From Alteromonas halophila (lineage in GTDB: Bacteria > Pseudomonadota > Gammaproteobacteria > Enterobacterales > Alteromonadaceae), in contig NZ_BMXP01000001.1 of the NCBI RefSeq assembly GCF_014651815.1, positions 399,934-463,933 on the forward strand: DNA of 64,000 nucleotides, in the 5' to 3' direction. Shown here one piece after another: positions 54,168 to 63,787 of this stretch. Both the position numbers and the translations under genes were made by a program. Within the stretch, counting starts at the first letter, position 1, and each line of letters opens with the position of its first letter. The notes under the pieces are model-generated. The model had not been told where the DNA came from and did no database searches. It worked only from the letters and a program-made list of their open reading frames with translations.

Positions 54168-55333
54168 TGGCCTTCAACTGGCTTGCTGACACACTGAAGG
54201 AGCGGGAGTCGCAAGGGTACCTGCGGCGCCGAGTCAGTCAGTCCTATGAAAAAGACAATATTATTTGTATTGATGGTCAGCACTATCTGAATTTTGCCAG
54301 TAATGATTATCTGGGCATGCGTCATCATGAAGGTATGCTGCAGGCCTGGACGGAAGGGTTGGCCCAGTATGGCGGCGGCAGCGGTGCCTCGCCGCTGGTG
54401 ACGGGTTACAGCCAGGCGCATCAGGCGCTGGAAGCATATCTGGCACAGCATTTAGGCCGTGAGGCCGTGCTGCTGTTTAATTCAGGTTTTGCCGCCAATC
54501 AGGCAATTTGCCAGGCGCTGTTTCACAAAGGCGGAGAGGTTTTCGCTGACAAGCTGATGCATGCATCTTTTTTAGAGGGTGCGCTGGCCTCGCAGGCATC
54601 GCTTCGGCGCTTCCGGCATAACGATACAGCCCATCTTGCGACATTACTCAGTGCCAGCGAGAACGCCGACAGACTGATAGTCAGTGAAGGCGTATTTAGT
54701 ATGGATGGCGATCAGGCACCTGTAACCCAGTTATGTGAACTGTCTGCGCAATCAGGCAGCTGGCTGATGATCGATGATGCGCATGGTTTTGGCGTGCTGG
54801 GCAGGCAGGGTTTTGGCAGTGTTGAAGCACATTCTCTGAGTCAGGCGCAGGTGCCTGTTGTCATGGGCACGTTCGGCAAAGCGATTGGTACTGCCGGGGC
54901 ATTTGTAGCCGGGAGTCAGGCGCTGATTGATTATCTGGTGAATTATGCCCGGCACTATATTTACTCGACAGCGATGCCCTCGGCGCAGGCGGTGGCTACA
55001 TTGTATTCACTGACTTACCTGCGTGATGCGGATGTCCGTGACCGGCTGAATGATAATATAGGGTATTTCCGCGAACGTGCCAGATCCAGCGGCCTGGATA
55101 TCATGCCATCGAAAAGTCCTATTCAGCCAGTGCTGGCGGGTACTCCCGAACGTGCTGCAGCGCTGGGTCGGGCACTCAGGGTGCGCGGTATCTGGGCGGT
55201 ACCGATGCGTTACCCTACGGTGCCAAAAGGTACAGATCGACTTCGTCTGACGTTAAATGCTGCGCATACGCGCCAGGATATTGATGCACTGACCGATGCG
55301 TTCTCACTTGCTCTGGAGGCGATAAGCACATGA
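54167..55333 (+). CDS. bioF: 8-amino-7-oxononanoate synthase
   Basis: 388 residues (E. coli 384). PLP enzyme of the alpha-oxoamine synthase family: NFASNDYLGMRHH, GSGASPLVTGYSQAHQALE, LMIDDAHGFGVLG, and the PLP-lysine in MGTFGKAIGTAGAF. It condenses pimeloyl-ACP with alanine to KAPA. It overlaps bioB by one base and bioC by four bases, so translational coupling is tight. Confidence 0.97.
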   Translation: MAFNWLADTLKERESQGYLRRRVSQSYEKDNIICIDGQHYLNFASNDYLGMRHHEGMLQAWTEGLAQYGGGSGASPLVTGYSQAHQALEAYLAQHLGREAVLLFNSGFAANQAICQALFHKGGEVFADKLMHASFLEGALASQASLRRFRHNDTAHLATLLSASENADRLIVSEGVFSMDGDQAPVTQLCELSAQSGSWLMIDDAHGFGVLGRQGFGSVEAHSLSQAQVPVVMGTFGKAIGTAGAFVAGSQALIDYLVNYARHYIYSTAMPSAQAVATLYSLTYLRDADVRDRLNDNIGYFRERARSSGLDIMPSKSPIQPVLAGTPERAAALGRALRVRGIWAVPMRYPTVPKGTDRLRLTLNAAHTRQDIDALTDAFSLALEAIST

Positions 55334-56127
55334 GTCTGTCTGTCGCCCGCCCCCTGGCAGCCAGCGTGACATTCAGTCAGGCCATCGCGGCACGGTTTTC
55401 CCGAGCAGCGCGTGACTATAAGCGTTACGCCGGTGTACAACAGCAGATTGCCAGCCACGCTATCGACGGGTTCAGCTGGCAGGACGATGATGTGGTACTG
55501 GATATCGGTTCGGGGACAGGCTGCAATACCTATCATATCGCACAACGAGTGGCGTCGGCACAGGGCGTTGATATTGCTCCTGGGATGATCCGCGAGGCCG
55601 CGTCGCGCTATCCTCATATTACGTTTACGCAGGGTGACGCGCAGGCGCTGCCATTTGACGACGGACAATTCAGCGTGGTGTTCTCGTCAATGGCGCTGCA
55701 ATGGTGTGCACAACCGGCGAAAGTGCTCAGTGAAATCAGGCGGGTACTGACGCCCGGTGGCCGGGCGGTGCTGGCAGTGATGGTTGATGGCTCGTTTGCT
55801 GAGCTTCGCGCGGCGCAACATGCTGCAGGGCTGGAAAACACGCTGATGCCGCTAGTTAGTGCCGGCAGCTGGCTGGCGGCAAGTCAGGCATCGTCGCTGA
55901 TGCTGGGCTGCCATCAGCAGGTTCGTTACGCCGACACCTTCAGCGATATGTTCGCGCTGCTGCGATCGATTTCGCGGGTGGGCGCGAGCGCGTCAGTCAA
56001 TACAGGGAGCAGACATACCCGCCGTGATTTTCAGGCTATGGCACAGGCCTACCCGGCAGCCTCTTCCAGTGAGCAGGGGCTGACGCTAAGCTATGACGTG
56101 TTGCACGTGCAACTGGAGAAACCATGA
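55330..56127 (+). CDS. bioC: Malonyl-ACP O-methyltransferase BioC
   Basis: 265 residues. SAM-dependent methyltransferase with motif I VLDIGSGTGCNTYHIA, motif II-like GVDIAPGMIREAASRYP and the GDAQALPFDDGQFSVVFSSMALQWC segment typical of BioC. N-terminal FSRAARDYKRYAGVQQQIA fits the family start. It methylates malonyl-ACP to start pimelate synthesis. No bioH is seen in this window; the pimeloyl-ACP methyl esterase must be elsewhere or replaced. It overlaps both neighbours. Confidence 0.95.
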   Translation: MSLSVARPLAASVTFSQAIAARFSRAARDYKRYAGVQQQIASHAIDGFSWQDDDVVLDIGSGTGCNTYHIAQRVASAQGVDIAPGMIREAASRYPHITFTQGDAQALPFDDGQFSVVFSSMALQWCAQPAKVLSEIRRVLTPGGRAVLAVMVDGSFAELRAAQHAAGLENTLMPLVSAGSWLAASQASSLMLGCHQQVRYADTFSDMFALLRSISRVGASASVNTGSRHTRRDFQAMAQAYPAASSSEQGLTLSYDVLHVQLEKP

Positions 56128-56795
56128 GTGCTTATTTTGTTACCGGCACAGATACCGAAGTGGGTAAAACCTATGTTACCTGTCAGTTACTGCGTGCTGC
56201 TACTGAGGCGGGGCTGATTTCGGTAGGGTATAAGCCGGTGGCGGCAGGCTGTGAAACGATAAGCGGGCAGCGGGCGAACGAGGATGCGGTCGCCATCCAG
56301 CAGGCAAGCAGTCTTTCGCTCGGTCTTGATCAGATAAACCCAATTACCTTTGATGCGCCGGTGGCGCCGCATATCGCGGCCGCTCAGACAGCCAGCCCGA
56401 TAGGTGAACAGCATATTAAAGACGGTTATCATGCGTTGGGAGCACACAGCCCTGATTTGTTGCTCATGGAGGGCGCCGGCGGCTGGCGATTACCCATCAG
56501 CGACACGCGGTATATGTCCGATGTGGTGAGGTCTCTGCAACTGCCGGTTATTCTGGTAGTAGGGATGCGGCTGGGCTGTCTCAATCATGCGTTGTTAAGT
56601 GCAGAAGCCATCATTAATGACGGCTTACATCTACACGGCTGGGTTGCCAATGGTCTGAGTGAGACGATGCCTGTTTATGCGGAAAATCTGCTCTACCTGA
56701 AGTCGGCCATGCCGGCACCTCTGCTCGCTGAAATACCGTTCAGACACACACCGGCGCGGACAACAATGGCGTCATTCCTTGAGCAGGTAGTTTAG
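56124..56795 (+). CDS. bioD: Dethiobiotin synthetase
   Basis: 223 residues (E. coli 225). P-loop GTDTEVGKTYVTCQLL, KPVAAGCE and EGAGGWRLPIS are the DTBS motifs for ATP and DAPA binding. It carboxylates DAPA to dethiobiotin with CO2 and ATP. It is the last gene of bioBFCD and overlaps the convergent pepE by 24 bases at the 3' ends. Confidence 0.97.
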   Translation: MSAYFVTGTDTEVGKTYVTCQLLRAATEAGLISVGYKPVAAGCETISGQRANEDAVAIQQASSLSLGLDQINPITFDAPVAPHIAAAQTASPIGEQHIKDGYHALGAHSPDLLLMEGAGGWRLPISDTRYMSDVVRSLQLPVILVVGMRLGCLNHALLSAEAIINDGLHLHGWVANGLSETMPVYAENLLYLKSAMPAPLLAEIPFRHTPARTTMASFLEQVV

Positions 56796-57488
56796 ATCGC
56801 TGCCTGCATCAATGGGCCGCTTCTCATCACTCTGAAAAACAAACCCGCCTAACTCTCCTTCAAGGGTCAGTGTGTTGTCAGTATACAACAATGCGGTACC
56901 CTCACGGATAGCCACCACCGGCGTTGTGTTTGCCAATGTGGTGAATTCTGTGAGTCGCTCGTCGCGGGTTTCACCGTTATGATTGGGGGGCTGGTAGTCG
57001 CTGTAATGCGGATTTAACTGGAACGGGACAATAGCCAGCGCGTCAAAACTGGGTGGTTCGATGATCGGCATGTCGTTGGTCGTCCGTATGCTTAGACCAC
57101 AGATATTCGATCCGGCGCTCCAGCCGATATAGGGGGTGCCGTCTGCAATAACGTGTTTAAGCGGAACAATCAGGCCAAGATTATACAACTGGTGTAGCAG
57201 GTGGAAGGTGTTACCACCACCAACTAAAATCGCCTGGCCGCGCTCGTGAGCCTGATGAATGGCACAGACCGGATCCTCATAGCTGTGAATGCCCGTCACG
57301 GTGCATTCAGGGAGTGCTTCCGCAACCGCGTCGACGTACTCGTCATAGGTTTTGGTCACCGCCGCATAGGGGATAAACAGGATATCGCGAATATCACCTA
57401 AATGTGCAAGAATATGAGCCCGCGCATGTTCCAGATAGGCTTCCTGATCTTTGCGGGAACTGCTTAACATTAAAACGTGTGCAGTCAT
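56772..57488 (-). CDS. pepE: Dipeptidase E (alpha-aspartyl dipeptidase)
   Basis: 238 residues (E. coli 229). Peptidase family S51: catalytic Ser in YIGWSAGSNICG, plus LVGGGNTFHLLHQLY and LNPHYSD. It hydrolyses dipeptides with N-terminal Asp. It is convergent with bioD (overlapping) and divergent from the phosphatase gene at 57572. Unlike classical members no operon context is seen. Confidence 0.92.
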   Translation of the reverse strand: MTAHVLMLSSSRKDQEAYLEHARAHILAHLGDIRDILFIPYAAVTKTYDEYVDAVAEALPECTVTGIHSYEDPVCAIHQAHERGQAILVGGGNTFHLLHQLYNLGLIVPLKHVIADGTPYIGWSAGSNICGLSIRTTNDMPIIEPPSFDALAIVPFQLNPHYSDYQPPNHNGETRDERLTEFTTLANTTPVVAIREGTALLYTDNTLTLEGELGGFVFQSDEKRPIDAGSDLNYLLKE

Positions 57489-57571
57489 GGTATCTCCACT
57501 GTAATAAGAACGTCCATAATACGTGAAAAGGGTCCGGAAGTTTAGTCACCACTTTTAAGAGGAATTTTTTT

Positions 57572-58042
57572 ATGTCAGAACGTCCGTCTGTTCTGTTTGT
57601 CTGCCTTGGTAATATCTGCCGCTCGCCAACCGCGGAAGCGGTTTTTCGTAAAAAAGTGGCGGAAGCAGGGATAGATGTGGACATAGAATCGGCCGGCACC
57701 CATGGTTATCACATTGGCAGTCCGCCGGATAAGCGTTCACAACAGGCTGGCATGGCACGCGGCTACAGTTTTGATAAAATTAAGTGTCGCCGGGTAGAGC
57801 AAACCGATTTTGAACGTTTCGACTACGTGCTGGCGATGGACGACAGCAATCTGAAAAACCTACGGGACATGGCCGAGCCGCAACACTACGACAAAATTGC
57901 GCTGTTTTTGTCGTATGCTGACAGTGACGAAACAGAAGTGCCGGATCCTTATTACGGTGGGCAAAAAGGCTTTGAGCTGGTGCTGGATTTAATTGAAGAA
58001 GCCTCCGACGGACTGATACGCCATATTAAACAGCGACAATGA
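57572..58042 (+). CDS. Low-molecular-weight protein tyrosine phosphatase
   Basis: 156 residues with the active-site loop VCLGNICRSPTAEA (catalytic Cys and Arg) near the N-terminus and the general-acid loop VPDPYYGG (Asp) near the C-terminus; ESAGTHGYHIGSPPDKRSQQAG is the expected middle segment. Cytoplasmic. It is linked to btuC by a four-base overlap (ATGA), a coupling that does not match any exopolysaccharide phosphatase operon I know; no tyrosine kinase gene is nearby. Substrate unknown. Confidence 0.9.
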   Translation: MSERPSVLFVCLGNICRSPTAEAVFRKKVAEAGIDVDIESAGTHGYHIGSPPDKRSQQAGMARGYSFDKIKCRRVEQTDFERFDYVLAMDDSNLKNLRDMAEPQHYDKIALFLSYADSDETEVPDPYYGGQKGFELVLDLIEEASDGLIRHIKQRQ

Positions 58043-59001
58043 ATGGGAACAAGCGTCGATTACTGATTTTACTGTTTGCCTGCCTGTTCTGTGCAGCGGG
58101 CATTCTTGCTGTGACACTGGAAAGTGATGCGGGGGCAGACGTAAAACAGCACATTATTTTACATCTGCAGTTGCCAATGATCACGACTGCTGCACTGGTC
58201 GGGGCCGTATTGTGTGTCAGTGCTGGCAGTCTGCAGATTGTACTGCGTAATCCGCTGGCCGATCCCGGACTCATAGGTATAAGCAGTGGGGCAAGTCTGG
58301 TAGCCGCCGTGTTATTGCTGTTACCGGGCCTGAGTGTGGCGGTACCGTTTCAGTATCTGCTGCCACTTGGGTGTTTTATTGGTGCGCTGATTTCCACCTT
58401 TATCATTTATCGCATTGCTAGCCGTTTGCAGGGGGCGGCAATGGCCGTGATCCTTGCGGGGATCACCATTTCCACACTGGCAGGGGCAGCGATTGCCTGG
58501 CTGTATATGTTCAGTGATGCGCAATCTTTGCGAAACCTGACGTTCTGGCTGATGGGCAATCTGTATCAGACTGACTGGCATGTTCTGGCTATCAGTGGAC
58601 CGGTAATGCTTGGCAGTATTGTGTTTCAACTGCGTCAGGCAAAAGCGCTGAACTGGTTATACGGCGGAGATGTTGCGGCGGCCGCCGCCGGTACATCGCC
58701 CCAACAACTGTCGGTACATTGCTTGCTGGCGGCGGCAATCGGCGTGGGCGCTGCGGTAGCGGTGGCAGGCTCCATTGCGTTTCTGGGCTTGCTGGTCCCG
58801 CACTTACTGAGGCTCACCATCGGGTTTGATAACCGCCGGGTATTGCCGGCCGCCGCGTTGTCGGGCGCGCTGGTATTGTTGATTGTAGCGTTACTGACAG
58901 AGCTGACTGCCAGTGTCACCTTCCCGGTGTCGATGCTGACCGCGACAGTGGGGGGGCCATTGATGCTTTACGCACTTTATCGTGGGCAGTACCGGTTATG
59001 A
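58039..59001 (+). CDS. btuC: Vitamin B12 ABC importer permease
   Basis: 320 residues (E. coli 326). FecCD-type permease with about ten membrane segments; the RNPLADPGLIGISSGASLVA motif and the VPHLLRLTIGFDNRRVLPAAALSGA coupling-helix region are characteristic. The call as btuC rather than an iron-siderophore permease rests on size, the next gene, and overall resemblance, so it is less secure than the family. It overlaps the phosphatase and btuD by four bases each. No cobalamin riboswitch lies upstream. Confidence 0.8.
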   Translation: MNGNKRRLLILLFACLFCAAGILAVTLESDAGADVKQHIILHLQLPMITTAALVGAVLCVSAGSLQIVLRNPLADPGLIGISSGASLVAAVLLLLPGLSVAVPFQYLLPLGCFIGALISTFIIYRIASRLQGAAMAVILAGITISTLAGAAIAWLYMFSDAQSLRNLTFWLMGNLYQTDWHVLAISGPVMLGSIVFQLRQAKALNWLYGGDVAAAAAGTSPQQLSVHCLLAAAIGVGAAVAVAGSIAFLGLLVPHLLRLTIGFDNRRVLPAAALSGALVLLIVALLTELTASVTFPVSMLTATVGGPLMLYALYRGQYRL

Positions 59002-59762
59002 AACGGGTTACAGCAACCGGTGTACGTGTCGATGACCGCCTTAGTCCAACAGATGTCACGGTCAAGAGCGGTGAGTGCATTCATGTGTTGGGGGAAAATG
59101 GCGCAGGCAAGTCCACCTTGCTGCTGACCCTGGCGGGCTTACTGCCACCTTCTTCCGGCTCCCTGATGATTGATGCGGCGCCTGCCCATTCTATGCCACC
59201 CGCGGTTTTTGCGGCATTTCGCAGTTTCCATACTCAGCACGCCAGCGATCCGTTCGGTATCAGTGTCAGAGAATACCTGTCCTTCTTCAGCACGGCTGCG
59301 GTGTCGACACTGTTGCCTGGCGTTATTAACGATGTGCTGGATATTGGTCATCTGCTGGGCAGGCGGGTCAGTGAGCTTTCAGGCGGCGAGCGGCAGCGTG
59401 TGGACATTGCACGTACACTATTGCAGGTCTGGCCTGCCATTCGGGAAGGCCGGGCCCTTATTTTTATGGATGAGCCGTTCAGCAGTCTCGATATCCGGCA
59501 TAAATACAAACTGGCGAATTACCTCACATCACTGGCCAGTGCCGGAAACAGCTGCATTGTCAGTTCGCATGAGCTGAATTTGAGTGCTAACTACAGTCAC
59601 CGTGTGTGGCTGATGCGCCAGGGGCAGGTTGTTCATCAGGGGGCGCCGGAAAAGGTGATGACCCCTGAAACGCTGGGGCCTGTATTCCATTGTGACATGC
59701 GTGTAGAACACGCCCGTAACATGATAGAAATTCACGTTATTCAGCCTGCGGCAAAACAGTAA
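58998..59762 (+). CDS. btuD: Vitamin B12 ABC importer ATPase
   Basis: 254 residues (E. coli 249). Walker A LGENGAGKSTLL, signature LSGGERQRVDIARTLLQVWP, Walker B ALIFMDEPFSSLD, and H-loop CIVSSHELN. The short, direct HVLGENGAGKST start and the size fit BtuD; a siderophore ATPase is the alternative. It functions with the permease encoded just upstream. No periplasmic binding protein (BtuF) or BtuB is in the window. Confidence 0.8.
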   Translation: MKRVTATGVRVDDRLSPTDVTVKSGECIHVLGENGAGKSTLLLTLAGLLPPSSGSLMIDAAPAHSMPPAVFAAFRSFHTQHASDPFGISVREYLSFFSTAAVSTLLPGVINDVLDIGHLLGRRVSELSGGERQRVDIARTLLQVWPAIREGRALIFMDEPFSSLDIRHKYKLANYLTSLASAGNSCIVSSHELNLSANYSHRVWLMRQGQVVHQGAPEKVMTPETLGPVFHCDMRVEHARNMIEIHVIQPAAKQ

Positions 59763-59863
59763 CCTGTGGTAAAGTAGCATTACGTCTTATCCCGGGGGGC
59801 TGAACTGCTCTGTATCTGGGATGAACATGTATTTTTTCGACGTTTCATCACAAGGAGATCCCG

Positions 59864-61207
59864 TTGAATAACTGGCAACCCGACAGCTGGCGCTCAAAGC
59901 CTATTCTCCAGCAGCCTACATACGATGACGCTGCTCAGGTCCGACAGGTAGAAGAAACCTTAAGTAAGTATCCGCCGCTGGTTTTCGCTGAGGAAGCCCG
60001 TGAGTTGCGGCGCCAGTTAGGCGAGGTCAGCCTGGGCAACGGCTTCCTCTTGCAGGGCGGTGATTGCGCTGAGTCGTTTGATGAATTTAATGCACCGAAG
60101 ATCCGCGATACCTTCAAAGTGCTACTGCAAATGGCGATTGTGCTTACCTTTGCCGGACGATGCCCGGTAACAAAAGTAGCGCGTATGGCAGGACAGTATG
60201 CAAAGCCGCGCTCCTCGGACGAAGAAACCCGTGACGGTATCACGTTGCCCAGCTACCGGGGCGATATTATCAATAGCTTTGAGTTTACTGAGGCGGCGCG
60301 TCGCCCGGATCCGAACAGGCTACTGGACGCTTACCACCGCAGTGCATCCACCCTTAACCTGCTGCGTGCCTTTGCGCAGGGCGGGCTGGCCGATTTGCAC
60401 CAGGTTAATCGCTGGAATATGGCGTTTGTTGAAAATAATCCGCTTAAAGAGCGCTACCAGGATATGGCGCGGCGGATCCAGGACACGCTGGAGTTCATGG
60501 ATGTGATTGGCATAAACGCGAATACCAGCGCCACCTTGCATGAAACGTCGTTGTTCACGTCGCATGAAGCCTTGTTACTGAATTATGAGCAGGCACTGAC
60601 CCGTGTTGATACCCTGACCGGTAAGCCTTACGACTGTTCAGCGCATATGGTGTGGATAGGTGAACGTACCCGTCAGCTTGATCATGCGCATATCGAGTTT
60701 TTCCGTGGGATCCATAATCCGATAGGGGTCAAAGTCGGGCCTTCAATGGAACCGGATGAGCTTATCCGACTCATTGATACCCTGAACCCGACTAATGATC
60801 CTGGCCGTCTGACACTGATCACGCGGATGGGCGCGGATAATCTGGCGGACAATTTACCGGCTTTGTTGCGCCGGGTGAAAGCCGAAGGCCGGCATGTAGT
60901 GTGGAGCTCAGATCCCATGCATGGCAATACATTTAAAGCGTCCAGTGGCTATAAAACCCGTGATTTTGATGCCATTTTGCGGGAAATAAAACAGTTCTTT
61001 ACTGCCCATAACGAGGAAGGCACCCATGCGGGGGGTATTCATCTGGAGATGACCGGCCAGCATGTCACCGAGTGTACGGGCGGCGCGTATAAGATAAGCG
61101 ATGACGATCTGGCCGAGGCTTATAAAACCCAGTGCGATCCCCGTCTTAATGCCGACCAGGTCCTGGAAATGGCGTTTCTGGTCGCTGATCACCTGCGTAA
61201 CAGCTAG
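59864..61207 (+). CDS. Class II 3-deoxy-7-phosphoheptulonate synthase
   Basis: 447 residues of the plant/bacterial type II DAHP synthase family, unlike E. coli AroF/G/H. Start TTG 59864, with AAGGAGA six bases upstream. Motifs: [89 protein letters not shown] and [13 protein letters not shown]. It commits erythrose-4-phosphate and PEP to aromatic amino acid synthesis. It is monocistronic, with a hairpin terminator just after the stop. Confidence 0.95.
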   Translation: MNNWQPDSWRSKPILQQPTYDDAAQVRQVEETLSKYPPLVFAEEARELRRQLGEVSLGNGFLLQGGDCAESFDEFNAPKIRDTFKVLLQMAIVLTFAGRCPVTKVARMAGQYAKPRSSDEETRDGITLPSYRGDIINSFEFTEAARRPDPNRLLDAYHRSASTLNLLRAFAQGGLADLHQVNRWNMAFVENNPLKERYQDMARRIQDTLEFMDVIGINANTSATLHETSLFTSHEALLLNYEQALTRVDTLTGKPYDCSAHMVWIGERTRQLDHAHIEFFRGIHNPIGVKVGPSMEPDELIRLIDTLNPTNDPGRLTLITRMGADNLADNLPALLRRVKAEGRHVVWSSDPMHGNTFKASSGYKTRDFDAILREIKQFFTAHNEEGTHAGGIHLEMTGQHVTECTGGAYKISDDDLAEAYKTQCDPRLNADQVLEMAFLVADHLRNS

Positions 61208-61221
61208 CTAAGTCGCCAGAC

Positions 61222-61256
61222 AATGATGGGGGCAACGGCTGTCTGCCCCCATCATT
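61222..61256. terminator. Bidirectional hairpin between convergent genes
   Basis: AATGATGGGGGCA (61222-61234) pairs perfectly over 13 positions with TGCCCCCATCATT (61244-61256), loop nine bases. The only T/A tails are in the outer part of the stem itself. It separates the DAHP synthase gene from the convergent gene at 61268. Confidence 0.75.
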
Positions 61257-61267
61257 TGCCATCTGGC

Positions 61268-61591
61268 TCAGGCTGACAGCGCAGCCTGTCGCTCTTCTTC
61301 ACTGAGAATACCAATGAGTATTGTCTGCCTGCGTAAACTGGCGGTGCGTGTGTCACTGGCAAGCAAAAGGGCGCGGAACTGCTCAGGCTGGTTATAGCTT
61401 TCAAGAATACCGTGCCATAACAGGTAACTGCCGTAGCGCATCATACCCTGCTGGTAGCGCTGCTCGAGTACCTCATACACCGGGGCTAACATTTTGGGAT
61501 TGCGCAGCAGTTTGTCAGCCATTGCGGTATGCAGGCGTAAAATACGCTGATCGATGTCTGCTTGTCGCTGACGTTTGGGACGGGCTAGCAT
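61268..61591 (-). CDS. Conserved hypothetical protein
   Basis: 107 residues, soluble, predicted mostly helical and basic at the start (PKRQRQADIDQRILRLHTAM), with a YGSYLLWHGILE segment and SLRRQTILIGILSEEERQAAL at the end. I do not recognise a family; the size and basic helical layout would fit a small nucleic-acid- or ribosome-associated protein, which is speculation. It lies between the DAHP synthase terminator and the DUF3820 gene, on the same strand as the latter, 76 bases downstream. Confidence 0.6.
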   Translation of the reverse strand: MLARPKRQRQADIDQRILRLHTAMADKLLRNPKMLAPVYEVLEQRYQQGMMRYGSYLLWHGILESYNQPEQFRALLLASDTRTASLRRQTILIGILSEEERQAALSA

Positions 61592-61667
61592 GCTGCTCTT
61601 TACTCTACTCTGACTCTGTCGATGGATTCTGTATCTGTTTATTTATACAGTAAGTGTAACAGGCACC

Positions 61668-61883
61668 TTAGTCATCGTCGACAAGTGGCGCGATCAAAGA
61701 TTCCAGTCCGTTTACCTTTATTTCATGAATAAGCGCCAGTTGCTGTCCCAGCTTTCCCCCTGGAAAGCCTTTATTGCTAAACCACACCAGATAGGGCTCG
61801 GGCAGGTGAGCCAGTTTGCGCCCGGCATACTTGCCAAACGGCATGGTCTGATTCACCGCGCGTTTTAGTTCACCTGCGTCCAT
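61668..61883 (-). CDS. DUF3820 family protein
   Basis: 71 residues. The core QTMPFGKYAGRKLAHLPEPYLVWFSNKGFPGGKLGQQL is the DUF3820 signature (MPFGKYKGR...LPxxYL.W), a putative quorum-sensing-regulated or nuclease-associated small domain also fused to exonucleases elsewhere. ATG 61883 lies one base after the stop of the ABC exporter gene, so the two are translationally coupled. Function unknown. Confidence 0.85.
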   Translation of the reverse strand: MDAGELKRAVNQTMPFGKYAGRKLAHLPEPYLVWFSNKGFPGGKLGQQLALIHEIKVNGLESLIAPLVDDD

Positions 61884-61884
61884 A

Positions 61885-63669
61885 CTACTGCTCCTGCTGT
61901 TGCGCCTGCCACAGGGCAGCGTACACACCTTGTTTTGCCAGCAGACTGACGTGGGTACCGGTTTCTGCAATGCGCCCCTGCCTGAGCACAATGATTTTAT
62001 CGGCATCAACAATGGTAGAAAGGCGGTGTGCAATGACAAGGCTGGTATGGTTTTTTGCGGCCTGGCGCAGTGCACTCAAAATATGCTGTTCAGCATGGCT
62101 GTCCAGCGACGATGTGGCTTCATCAAACACCAGAACAGGTGGATTTTTTAACAGGGCCCGGGCAATGGCAACGCGCTGTTTTTCACCGCCGGAAAGCTTC
62201 AGGCCGCGCTCACCCACACGGCTTTGCAAGCCGTCGGGCAATTCAGCAACAAATGTATCTAAGTGCGCAAGCCGGATGACCTCATAAATGTCAGCTTCGC
62301 TGGCGTCAGGGCGTCCGTATCGAATATTTTCGTACAGGGTGTCGTTAAACAGCACTGTGTCCTGTGGGACAATGCCAATATGCTGTCGCAGAGACTGCTG
62401 GGTTACTGCCGCAATGTTCTGTCCGTCAAGACATATGGTGCCGTCTGTCACGTCGTAAAAACGAAACAGCAGCTTGATCAGGGTTGATTTACCTGCACCA
62501 CTTTCCCCGACAATAGCGACTTTTTCCCCCGGCTCAACCACAAATGACAGATCATGAATGATGGGGCGCTGGTGCTGGTAGGCGAAACTCACGTTATTAA
62601 ACTCAAGACGTCCAGCCTTAACCACAAGCGACGAGGCATCAGGCGCATCTTTGACGTCAGGCTGCGTCTCTAACAGCCCGAACAGGTTATCGATATTAGC
62701 CAGCGCACCGCGAATTTCCCGGTAAACAAAACCAAGGAAATTGAGCGGCATAAATATCTGCATGGTAAAGGCATTGATTAAGACAAAGTCGCCAATGGTC
62801 ATGTCGCCACTGGCTACGCCAAGAGCGGCATTGGCCATCATTGCTGTCATTGCGACGGCGATAATCAGCGCCTGGCCACCATTTAAGGCAAACAGTGATA
62901 ACCGGTTCTGACGACGGGCCTGTTCCCACTCTGCCAGCGCCTGGTCGTAGCGGTTTGCTTCAAACTGCTCATTATTAAAATACTTTACCGTTTCAAAATT
63001 TAGCAGGCTGTCGACGGCACGGGTATTGGTGCTGGAGTCTGCTTCGTTCATGCGCGTGACATAGCGAGTGCGCCAGTCTGTGGCTTTCATGGAAAACAGC
63101 ACATAAGTGATAACGCTGACAAGAATGATCAACGCAAACGACGGCCCATACTGCGTAAGTAACAGGCCGACCACGATCAGTATTTCCAGTAAGGTAGGCA
63201 GAATATTGAAGACCATAAACCGCATCAGAAAGCTGATACCAGACGTGCCGCGCTCAATGTCACGTGACAGGCCCCCAGTCTGGCGATTCAGGTGAAATCC
63301 AAGGTCAAGCTGGTGCAGGTGTTCAAAGACGGTCAGGCCCAGACGCCGCATGGCACGTTCGGTAACGCGACCAAACAGCGTGTCGCGTACCTCTCCTAAA
63401 ATCACATTAAGTAATCTTAATACCCCATACGCGACAATCAGTGCCAGTGGCACGGCCAGTAAAGCCGTTGTGGCTTCATCTGCGTTTAAACTATCTACGG
63501 TGTATTTGAGCACATAGGGTAAACCAATACTGGCGAGCTTGGCGGCAATAAGGCACACCATTGCAAGCGCCACCCGGCGGCGGAATTCCATAAGGTAAGG
63601 GACTAGTTGTCGTAAAACCTGCCAGCGGACAGGGGTAGAGGTATCAACCGGAAATCGGGAACGTCTCAT
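61885..63669 (-). CDS. Atm1-type ABC exporter (fused permease and ATPase)
   Basis: 594 residues. Six membrane segments (about 30-320) and an ATPase domain (about 350-594) with Walker A VGESGAGKST, signature LSGGEKQRVAIARALLK, Walker B VLVFDEATSSLD and H-loop VIAHRLSTI. The permease sequence NRQTGGLSRDIERGTSGISFLMRFMVFNILPT is typical of the Atm1/HMT1 group (also called MsbA-like half-exporters for glutathione conjugates or Fe-S precursors). It works as a homodimer. Linked to the DUF3820 gene. Confidence 0.92.
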   Translation of the reverse strand: MRRSRFPVDTSTPVRWQVLRQLVPYLMEFRRRVALAMVCLIAAKLASIGLPYVLKYTVDSLNADEATTALLAVPLALIVAYGVLRLLNVILGEVRDTLFGRVTERAMRRLGLTVFEHLHQLDLGFHLNRQTGGLSRDIERGTSGISFLMRFMVFNILPTLLEILIVVGLLLTQYGPSFALIILVSVITYVLFSMKATDWRTRYVTRMNEADSSTNTRAVDSLLNFETVKYFNNEQFEANRYDQALAEWEQARRQNRLSLFALNGGQALIIAVAMTAMMANAALGVASGDMTIGDFVLINAFTMQIFMPLNFLGFVYREIRGALANIDNLFGLLETQPDVKDAPDASSLVVKAGRLEFNNVSFAYQHQRPIIHDLSFVVEPGEKVAIVGESGAGKSTLIKLLFRFYDVTDGTICLDGQNIAAVTQQSLRQHIGIVPQDTVLFNDTLYENIRYGRPDASEADIYEVIRLAHLDTFVAELPDGLQSRVGERGLKLSGGEKQRVAIARALLKNPPVLVFDEATSSLDSHAEQHILSALRQAAKNHTSLVIAHRLSTIVDADKIIVLRQGRIAETGTHVSLLAKQGVYAALWQAQQQEQ

Positions 63670-63749
63670 AATACATCCAGCGCTGAAAGAAACGGTGTAA
63701 GGTGGCGGTCATCGTTGTATGCCGGGGTAGCAGATTATCGCTGCTCACC

Positions 63750-63776
63750 TTGCGAAGTATGTGGACACAATATAAT
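63750..63776 (+). promoter_or_regulatory. Possible promoter of moaA
   Basis: A perfect TATAAT (63771-63776) is preceded after 15 bases by TTGCGA (63750-63755). The start near 63783 would place the hairpin 63788-63833 at the very 5' end of a leader of about 124 bases. Confidence 0.45.
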
Positions 63777-63787
63777 GTAAAGCGTTA

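Noticed and set aside
57489..57571. Cobalamin riboswitch ahead of the phosphatase-btuCD genes
   Set aside because: The gap is only 83 bases and lacks the B12 box; a riboswitch of about 200 bases would not fit.
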